Assembly: GCA_902476295.1 (NCBI GenBank)
Contig: CABSDC010000017.1
Span: 1 to 36,477, forward strand
Reading direction: 5' to 3'
Length of the DNA stretch: 36,477 nt
Origin: SFTJ01 sp905210415
GTDB taxonomy: Bacteria; Bacteroidota; Bacteroidia; Bacteroidales; Muribaculaceae
Part shown: positions 8,139 to 16,445 of the stretch, piece by piece
Position numbering within the stretch: the first letter of the stretch is position 1
How the letters are laid out: each line of letters starts with the position of its first letter
Made by a program: the position numbers and the translations under genes
Notes under the pieces: generated by a model
Told to the model about the DNA's origin: nothing
What the model saw: only the letters and a program-made list of their open reading frames with translations
Databases searched by the model: none

Positions 8139-9245
8139 TTATTTGTATTCTTTGATGGCTTTTTCCAAAGCGTCCCAGTGGTCTTGAGTCATGCTCATGC
8201 CAGTGAACAAGCACACGCCCTTAGCGCCAGCCTTCATAGAAGAAGTCATTGCTTCGCCGATTTCAGAAGGGAGCAAGCCAGAGTTTTCTGGGTCGATCAC
8301 TTTGTCTTTGTTCTTCCAGTCGTGGCAGATAAACAAGCCGCTGAACACAGGAGTGCCCTTGCTTGCTACGCTCTTCACCTCTTCTTCGGTCACCTTGCCT
8401 ACCCAAGCGGCTGGTTCCATATAGAAGTCGTTGTAGTTCATTGGGAACAAAGCATCCACGTTCCATTCATTCCATTGTTGACGTACCATCCATTTTGCGT
8501 AGCTGTCAGGACCAGGGAATACGTCGGCGCTCACCTTCTTGCCCTTAGCGTGAACGGCGTCGCAAATCTTGTTTACGAGAGCAGTGATGTTGTCGCAGCG
8601 CCATTTAGCCCAAGCTTGCACGGTGTCGGGTTGCTCAGTAGCGCGGATGTCGATGCCAGTTTCGGCCTTGAATTGAGCCACGCAGCTGTCGCAGTAGCAA
8701 TAGTCGGCGTGAGAATATTCTTTTTCCATCACGAGGCCGTATTTGTTCCAAAGGCCGCGAGCGAGAATCACGTCGGCATAGCGGATATAGTCGAGTTGCA
8801 CATAGTCAACTTCTGGAATTTCGGCGATTTGATTGATTTTGCCAATCAAGAATTCTGCAACTTTAGGGTTGCGTGGGTCGAGGGTCTTGTAGTAGTCAAC
8901 GTAAGCTGGTTTGTCGTAAGCCGATTCGCCATCGCGGTTGACAGTGTACATGGTAGAGTCGAGACCTTCTTGGTTAGGGTTTTGCAGCATGATAGGGCAC
9001 CATGCGTGGAATTCCATACCAAATTCCTTGGCAATCTTAGCGGCAGAGTCGGCTTTGGCAACGTCGAAGCCAACGTTGATGCACACGCCGTTGATGCCGT
9101 GCTTTTGATACTCAGCAAAGTGTGCGCGGAGAGTATCGGCACAAGAATAGCCTTCCCATGCGTAAACAGGCACTTTCACTTCATTGTTTGATTGGCATGC
9201 TACGAGTGCGAGCATAGCCACCATTCCTAATAATAACTTTTTCAT
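8139..9245 (-). CDS. Lipoprotein with glycoside-hydrolase-like TIM barrel
   Basis: A 368-residue lipoprotein. The signal MKKLLLGMVAMLALVAC places the lipidated Cys at residue 17. The body reads like a (beta/alpha)8 glycosidase-related barrel: YAWEGYSCADTLRAHFAEYQKHGINGVCINV (first strands, about 27-58), MEFHAWCPIM (about 76-85), VDYVQLDYIRYAD (about 145-157, a strand-end Asp as in GH-like barrels), KVSADVFPG, ALFPMNYNDF. The CYCDSCVAQFKAETGID segment (about 181-197) is a CxxC insertion seen in putative glycosidase-like proteins of the GHL10/DUF4015 type. The exact family is uncertain and the catalytic activity is unproven. It sits between CBM9-like and CyuA-like genes, 61 bases after the former, and is probably part of the same transcript as GH3. 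Confidence 0.65.
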   Translation of the reverse strand: MKKLLLGMVAMLALVACQSNNEVKVPVYAWEGYSCADTLRAHFAEYQKHGINGVCINVGFDVAKADSAAKIAKEFGMEFHAWCPIMLQNPNQEGLDSTMYTVNRDGESAYDKPAYVDYYKTLDPRNPKVAEFLIGKINQIAEIPEVDYVQLDYIRYADVILARGLWNKYGLVMEKEYSHADYCYCDSCVAQFKAETGIDIRATEQPDTVQAWAKWRCDNITALVNKICDAVHAKGKKVSADVFPGPDSYAKWMVRQQWNEWNVDALFPMNYNDFYMEPAAWVGKVTEEEVKSVASKGTPVFSGLFICHDWKNKDKVIDPENSGLLPSEIGEAMTSSMKAGAKGVCLFTGMSMTQDHWDALEKAIKEYK

Positions 9246-9306
9246 AATCAGGTATTTTTATGTTTAGATGGTTGTTTAAATATTTCAATAGGTGTGAATG
9301 GGATTT

Positions 9307-10413
9307 TTAGCGGCGTCGCAGATATCCGTCAACGTCGATGTAGATTTGCTTGCCGTCGGGCTTAGTGACACATATCTCATAGTTGTGGCTCATGGCTTCA
9401 ACGGTGAGTTTAGCGCCCTTAGGGAGCATGGCCCACTCCTTATCGGTGAGTTTGAAGTCCCAGATGCCGGCGTGGTAGCGGCCGGTCTTGGCGTAGTGGT
9501 CTTCTTGCTCATAGAACATAGCCCAGAGCAGGCGTTCGATTTCGAAGTCTTCGGGATAGGTGAATTTCACGTTGGCATCGGCAGCGCCTACGGTCTTGTC
9601 GGAAAGATACACAAATCCCCAGCGCTCAGGCATGTGCATGGCAATCATGCCGGTAGGGCCCCATGTCCAGTTGTCTTCGGGCAGATAGTTGCCGTTAGCA
9701 TCCTTTTTGCGCTGATATTTGCCGTCGACAATCTCGTGTTTCCACTCCACGCGAGAGAATCCCACGCGCAGATAGTTGTCGGCTTTGAGATAATTGTCGA
9801 AACTTTGGGCAATGGCTTTGCGAGGAATGGCAAATTCCACAGTCCAGCCCTTGTCGGTGTCCTTAGGATTGTTGAGCGTGCCGTGCACCTTGGTGGCAAC
9901 CTTCAATCCTGGGCAATCCCATTGAAATTGCACGAACGTAGGAGTCGGGGCGCGGTAAGGCTTCTCGATGGTGAGGTCGAAGATAGTGCCGATGGCATTG
10001 GCTTCGATTTCAAAATAGTTGTGAGTGTCGCCATCCGGGTCGATGAAAACTTCGAAGTCGTTGTTGTAATACACCACCTCGTCGTGGTTCTTAATGTCGG
10101 CCCAAACGTGAGGTTCCTCGAGTTCGGCTGCCACATATAGGTATTCGTCGTCCCAAAGCATCTTTGCCTGGGTGTTGAAGCGAGGAGTAGGGAAACCCTC
10201 GCCGCTGATGTCGACGAAAGCGCCCACTGTGGCGGCGTTTTTCCACGATTTCTCGTCTAATTTGCCGTCGATGGTGATTTTGTCGGCGGTGCGATAGCAC
10301 ACATAGTTGTTAGGTATGGTGAGGAAACGCTTAAATTTCTCTGTGATAGGTTGCGCCATAGCAGCTGAGACGGCCACGGCAGCGATTGTGAATAGTATTA
10401 AGATTCTTTTCAT
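9307..10413 (-). CDS. Secreted CBM9-like carbohydrate-binding protein
   Basis: A 368-residue exported protein with signal peptide MKRILILFTIAAVAVSAAMA. The region about 40-250 has the CBM9-like order: ITIDGKLDEKSWKNA, then FNTQAKMLWDDEYLYVAAELEEPHVWA, then NNDFEVFIDPDGDTHNYFEIEANAIGT, then GWTVEFAIP. This family binds glycan ends and in gut Bacteroidetes often appears as a stand-alone PUL protein. A coiled, charged C-terminal region (FEIERLLWAMFYEQEDHYAKTG) follows. It lies 27 bases after the GH3 gene, which argues for co-transcription. No catalytic role is claimed. Confidence 0.85.
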   Translation of the reverse strand: MKRILILFTIAAVAVSAAMAQPITEKFKRFLTIPNNYVCYRTADKITIDGKLDEKSWKNAATVGAFVDISGEGFPTPRFNTQAKMLWDDEYLYVAAELEEPHVWADIKNHDEVVYYNNDFEVFIDPDGDTHNYFEIEANAIGTIFDLTIEKPYRAPTPTFVQFQWDCPGLKVATKVHGTLNNPKDTDKGWTVEFAIPRKAIAQSFDNYLKADNYLRVGFSRVEWKHEIVDGKYQRKKDANGNYLPEDNWTWGPTGMIAMHMPERWGFVYLSDKTVGAADANVKFTYPEDFEIERLLWAMFYEQEDHYAKTGRYHAGIWDFKLTDKEWAMLPKGAKLTVEAMSHNYEICVTKPDGKQIYIDVDGYLRRR

Positions 10414-10440
10414 ACGGTCGAGAGATATCTTTATTTGAGG

Positions 10441-12825
10441 TTATTTGATTTCAAAACTGCCTTTGAGGCGAATGTCGTTGCTCGCAGCTCCTACCATCAC
10501 CTTGAATGTGCCAGGCTCAACCACTTGCTTGAGGTTGAGGTCGTAGAGCGCGAGGTCGTCGAATGTGAGGCGGAATGTCACTTGCTTGCTTTCGCCTTTC
10601 TTTAGCGAGATGCGTTGGAAGCCTTTGAGCAACATGTGAGGTGTTTCCACCGAACTTACCACATCGTTGATGTAGAGTTGCACCACTTCGTCGCCGTCGC
10701 AGTTGCCGGTGTTGGTTACGGTGCAAGTCACAGTCTGATAGATGTCCTTGTCGTCGCCTGGGGCCATTGTGAGGCCAGAGTATTCAAAGCTGGTGTAGCT
10801 CAAGCCGTAGCCGAAGGCATATAGTGGAGCCGCCTTGCTGTCGATGTAGTCGTGTGAAGGGTGCTTAGAGTAGAACACCGGTATCTGACCCACGTTGCGA
10901 GGAATGCCCACTGGCAGACGTCCGGCTGGGTTGTAGTCGCCGAAAAGCACGTCGGCAATAGCCTCGCCGCCTTGTTCGCCCGGATACCAAGCCGTGAGCA
11001 GGCCATTAGCCTTTTCTGCAGCCAGATTCATATTCAATGGTCGGCCTTCGATATACACCACCACCAATTTCACGCCAGCGTTGATGAGCGCAGCCATGAG
11101 TTTCTCTTGGTCGCCAAGCAGATTGAGGCTTGCACGGTCGTAGCCTTCGCCAGAATCCATGTCGGCAAGACCAGCGTTCTCGTCAACTTTGGCTGCTCCG
11201 GTAGAGATGTATTCGGTCTTGAAATCGCGAGCCGATGATCCGCCCACCACCAGTACGGTGACGTCGGCTGATTTTGCCAATTCCACGGCCTGAGCGATGC
11301 GTGATTGTGCGGTGTCGCGAATGGCGCAACCTTTCTCATACACCACCTCGGTGCCAGTGCCCACGTGTGAGCGTATGCCATCGAGCACGGTGCGCAATTC
11401 CTTGCGGTCTTGCGGAGCGGTGTAGTCGCCAAGTTGGTTGTATGCCACATCGGTGTTAGGGCCAATTACGGCTATGCGTTTCAGATTGTTGTTGAGAGGA
11501 AGAGTGCCATCGTTTTTGAGCAAAACCACGCCTTGACGAGCCACTTCGCGGGCCACGGTGCGGTGGTCGCTGTTGCGCACGATTTGGGCAGCCTGCTTAG
11601 GGTCGACGTAAGGATTTTCAAACAGGCCCATCTCAAATTTCTTGCGCAGCACGTTGCGCACGGCGCGGTTGATGTCGTCGTCGGTCACTTTGCCTTTACC
11701 ATAGGCGTTGACGAGGTGCTTATATGAATTTCCTTCGAGGTCCATGTCGACACCGGCTTTGAGTGCCATCACGCCAGCGTCCTCATAGTCGGTGGCGCAG
11801 TGGTGGGTTTGGGCAATGCCCTCAATGCTTTGCAAGTCGGAGTAAACAAAGCCCTTGAAACCCCATTGATTGCGCAGCAAGTCGGTCATAAGCCACTTGT
11901 TGCCAGTGCATGGAATGCCGTCGATGGCGTTGTAAGAAGTCATGATTGTGCCCACGCCAGCCTCTACGGCGCGCTTGAATTGTGGCACGTATTCGCTGAG
12001 CAGAGTGCGCACACCGATGTTGGCGCATTCGCCGTTGAGTCCACCCTCAGGAATGCCATAGGCGGCAAAGTGCTTGAGTGTGGAATACACGTGGCGACCG
12101 TCGGCGATGTTGCTGCCCTGCATACCCTTCACGATAGATGTGGCAAGCACACCGGTGAGGTAAGGGTCTTCGCCAAAAGTTTCCTCCATACGGCTCCATC
12201 GAGGTTCGCGGGCGATGTCGATAACCGGTCCGTAGCCCACGTTGGCGCCTTGCAGACGTGCTTCGAGGGCAATTACTTCGCCCATGCGCTGCATCAGAGG
12301 CGCGTTGAATGTGCTGGCTTGCGACAGTGCGGTAGGGAACACCGTGGTGCCGATGGCCATGTGTCCGTGAGGACATTCCTCAGCTATGAGCAGAGGTATG
12401 CCCAAGCGGGTGTTTTCTACTGCGTAGCGCTGTATCTTGTTGATTGCCTCGGCTGCGAGGCGAGGGTTAAGACCTGTGGTGAGAGTTTTTCGTGTCCAAG
12501 GGTCGGCGCGAAGCACAGCCCAAAGCGAACCTAATGGTTGGTCGGCCATGCGCTGCTTGTAAAGGTCGGAAATCTCCACCTTATTGCCTGTCTTCTCATA
12601 CATTGGCCAACCGAGCGGACAAAGCAATTGTCCCACTTTCTCGTTGAGGGTCATTTGTGAGAGAAGGATATCGATGCGCTCATCGATGGGCAGGGAAGCG
12701 TCGCGATAACGAGAGTCGATCTGCTGCTCGCTTGTGGTCGACTTAGGCGCTTTTTTCTTCTTTGTGGCTGAGAAGCATGGCGAGGCCAAAATCAATCCCA
12801 GCATCAAAATCAAGATTTTTTTCAT
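10441..12825 (-). CDS. Glycoside hydrolase family 3 (beta-glucosidase/beta-xylosidase type)
   Basis: A 794-residue exported enzyme that should remove terminal beta-linked sugars from oligosaccharides, probably in the periplasm. It has signal peptide MKKILILMLGLILASPCFSA, the N-terminal GH3 barrel (about 45-390) with TFGEDPYLTG (about 216-224), STLKHFAAYG (about 248-257) and the nucleophile Asp330 in FVYSDLQSIEG, the C-terminal alpha/beta domain (about 415-640) with a candidate acid/base Glu in the DSGEGYDRASL segment, and a fibronectin-III-like domain (about 690-790, VTCTVTNTGNCDGDEVVQLY). Domain order and length are normal for BglX-like enzymes. It is 51 bases after the endonuclease/phosphatase-fold gene. 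Sugar specificity (glucose or xylose) cannot be read from the sequence. Confidence 0.93.
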   Translation of the reverse strand: MKKILILMLGLILASPCFSATKKKKAPKSTTSEQQIDSRYRDASLPIDERIDILLSQMTLNEKVGQLLCPLGWPMYEKTGNKVEISDLYKQRMADQPLGSLWAVLRADPWTRKTLTTGLNPRLAAEAINKIQRYAVENTRLGIPLLIAEECPHGHMAIGTTVFPTALSQASTFNAPLMQRMGEVIALEARLQGANVGYGPVIDIAREPRWSRMEETFGEDPYLTGVLATSIVKGMQGSNIADGRHVYSTLKHFAAYGIPEGGLNGECANIGVRTLLSEYVPQFKRAVEAGVGTIMTSYNAIDGIPCTGNKWLMTDLLRNQWGFKGFVYSDLQSIEGIAQTHHCATDYEDAGVMALKAGVDMDLEGNSYKHLVNAYGKGKVTDDDINRAVRNVLRKKFEMGLFENPYVDPKQAAQIVRNSDHRTVAREVARQGVVLLKNDGTLPLNNNLKRIAVIGPNTDVAYNQLGDYTAPQDRKELRTVLDGIRSHVGTGTEVVYEKGCAIRDTAQSRIAQAVELAKSADVTVLVVGGSSARDFKTEYISTGAAKVDENAGLADMDSGEGYDRASLNLLGDQEKLMAALINAGVKLVVVYIEGRPLNMNLAAEKANGLLTAWYPGEQGGEAIADVLFGDYNPAGRLPVGIPRNVGQIPVFYSKHPSHDYIDSKAAPLYAFGYGLSYTSFEYSGLTMAPGDDKDIYQTVTCTVTNTGNCDGDEVVQLYINDVVSSVETPHMLLKGFQRISLKKGESKQVTFRLTFDDLALYDLNLKQVVEPGTFKVMVGAASNDIRLKGSFEIK

Positions 12826-12876
12826 CGAAGCAAAATATATATTTAAAGATTAGGTTATTTGGTGTGAAGTTGATGG

Positions 12877-13803
12877 CTATTTGTAGTAGAGCACCACTTT
12901 GACGGGGAAATGGTCGCTTGGCGTGCGCACAGAGTAGCGGCGGAAGCGTATTTCTTGAGGCGCATTGGTTTCGGTGGTCTCTTTTTCTTTCTTTATCTCG
13001 CTTCGGTAGGTATCGGTGAGCACGCCGTATTTCTCCACCTCAAAGGATGGCGACACAAACACATGGTCGATGCGGCTCATGGTGAAGCGGTCGGCATGGA
13101 AGCCGTTGAATGTGCCATTGAGCGCATAGCGCCTCTTGGCAGTCTCGTAGCTGTCGACAAGGATGCCCGAATTTGCGATTTCGGCATAAGATTGGTGGGT
13201 TTGGTCAACGTTGAAGTCGCCAGTGACTATTGCAGGACGACCCTCGCCGAGTTCTTTGATTTTTTGCACTACCAAACCGGCGCTTTTCACGCGCGCCACC
13301 TTGCCCACGTGGTCCATGTGCAGATTGAAGAACATAAACTCAAAACCAGTGTCTTTGCAGCGGAATAACCCCCACGAGCAGATTCTCACGCAAGCGGCGT
13401 CCCATCCGAGGCCGGGGGTGTCGGGGTGTTCGTTGAGCCAGAAATCGCCCTTTTTCACCACCTCAAATTTGTCGGTGCGATAGAATATAGCTGAGTGTTC
13501 GCCCTCTTGCTTGCCGTCGTCGCGCGCCACGCCGATAAAGTCGTAGTTTGGCATCAGTCGCTTGAGGTCGTTGAGCTGGTCGAGGTAGCACTCTTGCGTG
13601 CCGAAGATGTCAAAGTCGTGGAACATAAGTAGTTGTGCCACCACATCGCGGCGCACGTCCCATCCATTGCCGTGAGCGGCATCATCGTTGTGATTGTTTC
13701 GGAGATTGTAAGTGCCCACATCAAGGCGAGTTAGGGCAAACACGTTGGCGCACAAGGCCAAAGATGCTGCCACAACCATAAGTATCGAAAGCGCTTTCTT
13801 CAT
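12877..13803 (-). CDS. Secreted endonuclease/exonuclease/phosphatase-fold enzyme
   Basis: A 308-residue exported EEP-fold hydrolase. The signal peptide covers about 1-23. Metal and catalytic motifs are complete: Asn33 (YNLRN), Glu71 (TQE), His162/Asp164 (LHMDH), Asp196/Asn198 (GDFN), Asp246 (RIDHVF) and Asp297/His298 (SDHFPV). The family cleaves phosphodiesters or phosphomonoesters (DNA, inositol phosphates, lipids); in Bacteroidetes PULs such secreted EEP proteins are common, but the substrate is usually unknown. It is the first gene of the minus-strand run with GH3, and has a good promoter inside a palindromic repeat (13832-13862). Confidence 0.88.
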   Translation of the reverse strand: MKKALSILMVVAASLALCANVFALTRLDVGTYNLRNNHNDDAAHGNGWDVRRDVVAQLLMFHDFDIFGTQECYLDQLNDLKRLMPNYDFIGVARDDGKQEGEHSAIFYRTDKFEVVKKGDFWLNEHPDTPGLGWDAACVRICSWGLFRCKDTGFEFMFFNLHMDHVGKVARVKSAGLVVQKIKELGEGRPAIVTGDFNVDQTHQSYAEIANSGILVDSYETAKRRYALNGTFNGFHADRFTMSRIDHVFVSPSFEVEKYGVLTDTYRSEIKKEKETTETNAPQEIRFRRYSVRTPSDHFPVKVVLYYK

Positions 13804-13831
13804 TATTTTGGCATGTCAGTTTAGTTCTATG

Positions 13832-13862
13832 CAAAGATAGTGCAAATCAAATGCAATACAAA
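13832..13862 (-). promoter_or_regulatory. Promoter of the EEP/GH3 gene run
   Basis: Minus strand: TTTG (13859-13862), 19-base spacer, TATCTTTG (13832-13839), about 30 bases upstream of the EEP start codon. The -33 element lies inside the left arm of a perfect palindrome (13853-13889). The same arrangement recurs upstream of the legB-like gene. Confidence 0.65.
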
Positions 13863-13889
13863 ATGAAAAGCATTTTCATTTTGTATTGC
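13853..13889. repeat. Palindromic repeat copy 1
   Basis: A perfect 17-bp inverted repeat (13853-13869 with 13873-13889) around a three-base centre. Nearly the same sequence, with a four-base centre and one bulge, recurs at 33611-33647 and 33690-33726. Confidence 0.7.
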
Positions 13890-13919
13890 TGAGATGCCGC
13901 TTGGGTCAGATAAATACCT

Positions 13920-14993
13920 TTACATCCAGTAGTAGTATATATAGTGCTCGTAGTCGCGGTTGTCGGATATGAAGTAGTGTCCGGTGTAGGATGTTTTGAT
14001 GTAACGAGGAATGAAGTCCAATTTCTTCAGCACATCGGCTACGCTGCTTGCTATGTAGTTGAAATACACGCCGCGTTCGCAACACAGCACTACTGATCCG
14101 TGGGCGGTGATGGATGCGCACTTGATGTTGCCGAATTTGTTTCGTGCTTTATTCACCAAATCGACATATTGCGATGAGCATGATGTGGTGCCGTCGTCGC
14201 ACGATATGATGTAGCGGTTGAAGTCGTCAATTGCCACGGTGCAAATCTTCTTGTTGGCACCGCAGAGTTCGTTGAGTTTGCCGTATATCTCATCAGTGGC
14301 ATAAGCATGCCAATATCTTACGCCATTCACGTCGTAGATCACGCACCAATATTTGCCGTAGTCGCTGATGGTGATATCAATAAATGTGCCGGATTGTTTA
14401 TTACCTTTTAAGATTGCATCGATCAGGTTTGAGGGTGCGTTTTGGTAGCATAAGGCGTTTCTGCCTTGAACCGTCACACCTGCTCCATAGGCTGAGAATG
14501 CTGCCAGACGACAATGACCCCCTTCCTTTATGTTATTGATTAAGACGTTGAGAGATTGGTGGTTGTTGGGATTGTATTTGCCTATTTTGCCATAACAATT
14601 GTTTTCGTTCATAAATCCCTCGTATCCCTGATATTGTGCGTTCATCATGTCGAGTTGAAGCTGTTCGTTTGGGGTCAAGCCGCTATAGTCGTTGCTATAA
14701 GAGCCCGACGACGATGATGAATTGCCGTTTCTCGACGAATTACGTTTGTTGCCGCCTATCTCTCCCGTGCCGCCACAATCAGGGCAGCGGTCGGAGTGCG
14801 ACACGCCCGAAGGTATCCACTGGTGACAGATAGGGCATTGGCGCTTACTGTTGTTGTGACCGTAAGTGCCAGTGTCGTGTTGGAAGTAAATGATGCCTTT
14901 GCCTCCGCACCTCAGGCATTTGTGCGCATTTGCTTGCGTAACTGTTGTGAGGACTAATATAAGGAATAGGGAAAAGCGAAGCAGTTGTTTCAT
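13920..14993 (-). CDS. Exported CxxC zinc-finger protein with C-terminal repeats, function unknown
   Basis: A 357-residue protein of unknown function. A signal peptide (MKQLLRFSLFLILVLTTVTQANA) is followed by three CxxC pairs: Cys26/29 in CLRCGGKG, Cys53/56 in CPICHQW and Cys70/73 in CPDCGGTG. Two are DnaJ-type CxxCxGxG zinc-binding modules, unusual in an exported protein. A Ser/Asn-rich linker (about 82-104) leads to a C-terminal half that seems built from repeats of roughly 40-60 residues: segments starting near FIDITISDYGKYWCVIYD, ICTVAIDDFNRYIISCDDG and IKCASITAHGSVVLCCERG share a strand-Gly/aromatic-strand-Asp/Gly-strand pattern, each followed by a helix. The protein ends in an aromatic run (YEHYIYYYWM). 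It starts 49 bases after the YitT-family stop codon and may be co-transcribed with it. Confidence 0.8.
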   Translation of the reverse strand: MKQLLRFSLFLILVLTTVTQANAHKCLRCGGKGIIYFQHDTGTYGHNNSKRQCPICHQWIPSGVSHSDRCPDCGGTGEIGGNKRNSSRNGNSSSSSGSYSNDYSGLTPNEQLQLDMMNAQYQGYEGFMNENNCYGKIGKYNPNNHQSLNVLINNIKEGGHCRLAAFSAYGAGVTVQGRNALCYQNAPSNLIDAILKGNKQSGTFIDITISDYGKYWCVIYDVNGVRYWHAYATDEIYGKLNELCGANKKICTVAIDDFNRYIISCDDGTTSCSSQYVDLVNKARNKFGNIKCASITAHGSVVLCCERGVYFNYIASSVADVLKKLDFIPRYIKTSYTGHYFISDNRDYEHYIYYYWM

Positions 14994-15042
14994 TTTTATA
15001 TTTCAATAAATCGTTTTGTTGCTCAGCTCAGTGGGGGTGGCA

Positions 15043-16065
15043 TTATTCTGGGTTAATATCGTCTTCGGTAGGAAGTGGTTTGAAGCCTTCGCCGTAGATG
15101 TCGTAGGCGTCGGTCACCACCACAAACGCAGCAGGGTCGGCAAGGCGAATCTGTTGCTTCACGGCCATCACTTCGCGGCTACCAACCACCAAGAATAGCA
15201 TTTCCTTGTCGTTGCCGGTGTATAAGCCATGGCTCTTGATGAGGGTGGCAGTGCGGTCGAGGTCTTTGAGGATATAGTCGTGGAGCGATACCAAGTCGCG
15301 GCCGCTGATTACGAAGATTATCTTATCATTGGCGCTACCGTTTATCACATAAGCCACCACGCGCGATGTGACATACACTGAGATGAGTGAGTAGAACGAC
15401 AACAGCCATGATGGAGATGACACTTCTTGAGCGTCAACACCAACGCCGAAACCGATTACTATCAAACCGAAAGTCACCACGGCGCCATCGCAGATGAGGA
15501 TTGCCGTAGAGAATGGTATATGCAAGTATTTCTGTATTATCATGCTTATCACGTCGGTTCCGCCCGAAGTGGCACCGCCGCGCACCATCAAGCCGCAGCC
15601 AAGACCGATTATGGCAGCGCCGATGATGCTTGTGAGCATTAAGTGGTCAGACATGTTCACCACGCCACCAAGCAGTTGCGTAGGGTCGAGCGCACGCAGT
15701 GCTTCCTCGGTAGGGTAAGAGAGGCGTTCGATGGTGTTCATCAAGAACGGGGTGAGAAGCACCGACACGATGGTGCGACCGCCAAATGTGCTGCCGAGCA
15801 CCAGCATAGAGGTGATGAGCAGAGGAATGTCGAACATATATCCGAAGTAACCCACCTGAATGGATGGGAAGATGTTGTGCATAACAATACTGAGGCCATA
15901 CACACCACCAGGCACAATATTATAAGGGTTGATGAAGATGGTGAAGCCGATAGCCATAAACACGCAGCCGAGCAAGATGCTGCACCACGTTTTGGCTTGT
16001 ACTTTCCAATCAATCACAGGGTCGTTGCCAACCAGAAATACGCGTATTTTCTGTTTAAAGCTCAT
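15043..16065 (-). CDS. YitT-family (DUF161/DUF2179) membrane protein
   Basis: A 340-residue inner membrane protein. Five or six hydrophobic segments run through about 27-270 (for example ILLGCVFMAIGFTIFINP, IPLLITSMLVLGSTFGG, IIGAAIIGLGCGLMVRGG, ILICDGAVVTFGLIVIGFG), with the conserved GGATSGGTDVISMII motif. A soluble DUF2179 domain (about 250-330, KIIFVISGRDLVSLHDYILKDLDRTATLI) follows, as usual in this family. I chose the start at 16065 (MSFKQKIRVF) over an in-frame start at 16173: the extra 36 residues are not membrane or family-like, and a -7 element at 16182-16189 would leave no room for a leader. Transported substrate or role is unknown. Confidence 0.88.
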   Translation of the reverse strand: MSFKQKIRVFLVGNDPVIDWKVQAKTWCSILLGCVFMAIGFTIFINPYNIVPGGVYGLSIVMHNIFPSIQVGYFGYMFDIPLLITSMLVLGSTFGGRTIVSVLLTPFLMNTIERLSYPTEEALRALDPTQLLGGVVNMSDHLMLTSIIGAAIIGLGCGLMVRGGATSGGTDVISMIIQKYLHIPFSTAILICDGAVVTFGLIVIGFGVGVDAQEVSSPSWLLSFYSLISVYVTSRVVAYVINGSANDKIIFVISGRDLVSLHDYILKDLDRTATLIKSHGLYTGNDKEMLFLVVGSREVMAVKQQIRLADPAAFVVVTDAYDIYGEGFKPLPTEDDINPE

Positions 16066-16181
16066 AGTTAAGAGTCGTTTTAAGGTGTTTGTTGTTTTGT
16101 TGTTGCTTTGTGGTGTGCCATGTTTTGACGCACCAGATGAGGCTGTGTCAAAAGTAATTGTTTTGAAACACACTCATTCGG

Positions 16182-16189
16182 CAAATTTA
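16182..16189 (-). promoter_or_regulatory. -7 element upstream of the YitT-family gene
   Basis: Minus strand TAAATTTG, an exact TAnnTTTG; only a weak TTTC-like -33 is seen. It supports a start codon at 16065. Confidence 0.4.
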
Positions 16190-16344
16190 GTAAAATTTTA
16201 TCGAAAAACTGAAATCTCTGGCATTCATTCCTTATAACGATAAAAAATTTCCCCCGAAAGGCATATAATTCCCAATAAATATACGGGCGTGGGGGGATGA
16301 CACTTTTTTAAGAGTTGTGTGCCTGCGCCTTGGGTGAAAAATAT

Positions 16345-16352
16345 TACCTTTG
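16345..16352 (+). promoter_or_regulatory. -7 element upstream of the MATE gene
   Basis: TACCTTTG on the plus strand, 93 bases before the MATE start codon; no clear -33 element at standard spacing. Confidence 0.4.
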
Positions 16353-16445
16353 CAACGAAAAAAAGTAATATTGTTGCAACATGTCGTTGTAGATAGGTTG
16401 TGTAGCGATAGAATACAAATAACAAACGTGTAAATTGATAATTAT

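Noticed and set aside
8178..9191. 337-codon open frame on the plus strand
   Set aside because: It lies wholly antisense to the TIM-barrel lipoprotein gene, whose signal peptide and motifs are convincing; the product has no domain-like pattern.
11800..12534. 244-codon plus-strand frame
   Set aside because: Antisense shadow of the GH3 gene.
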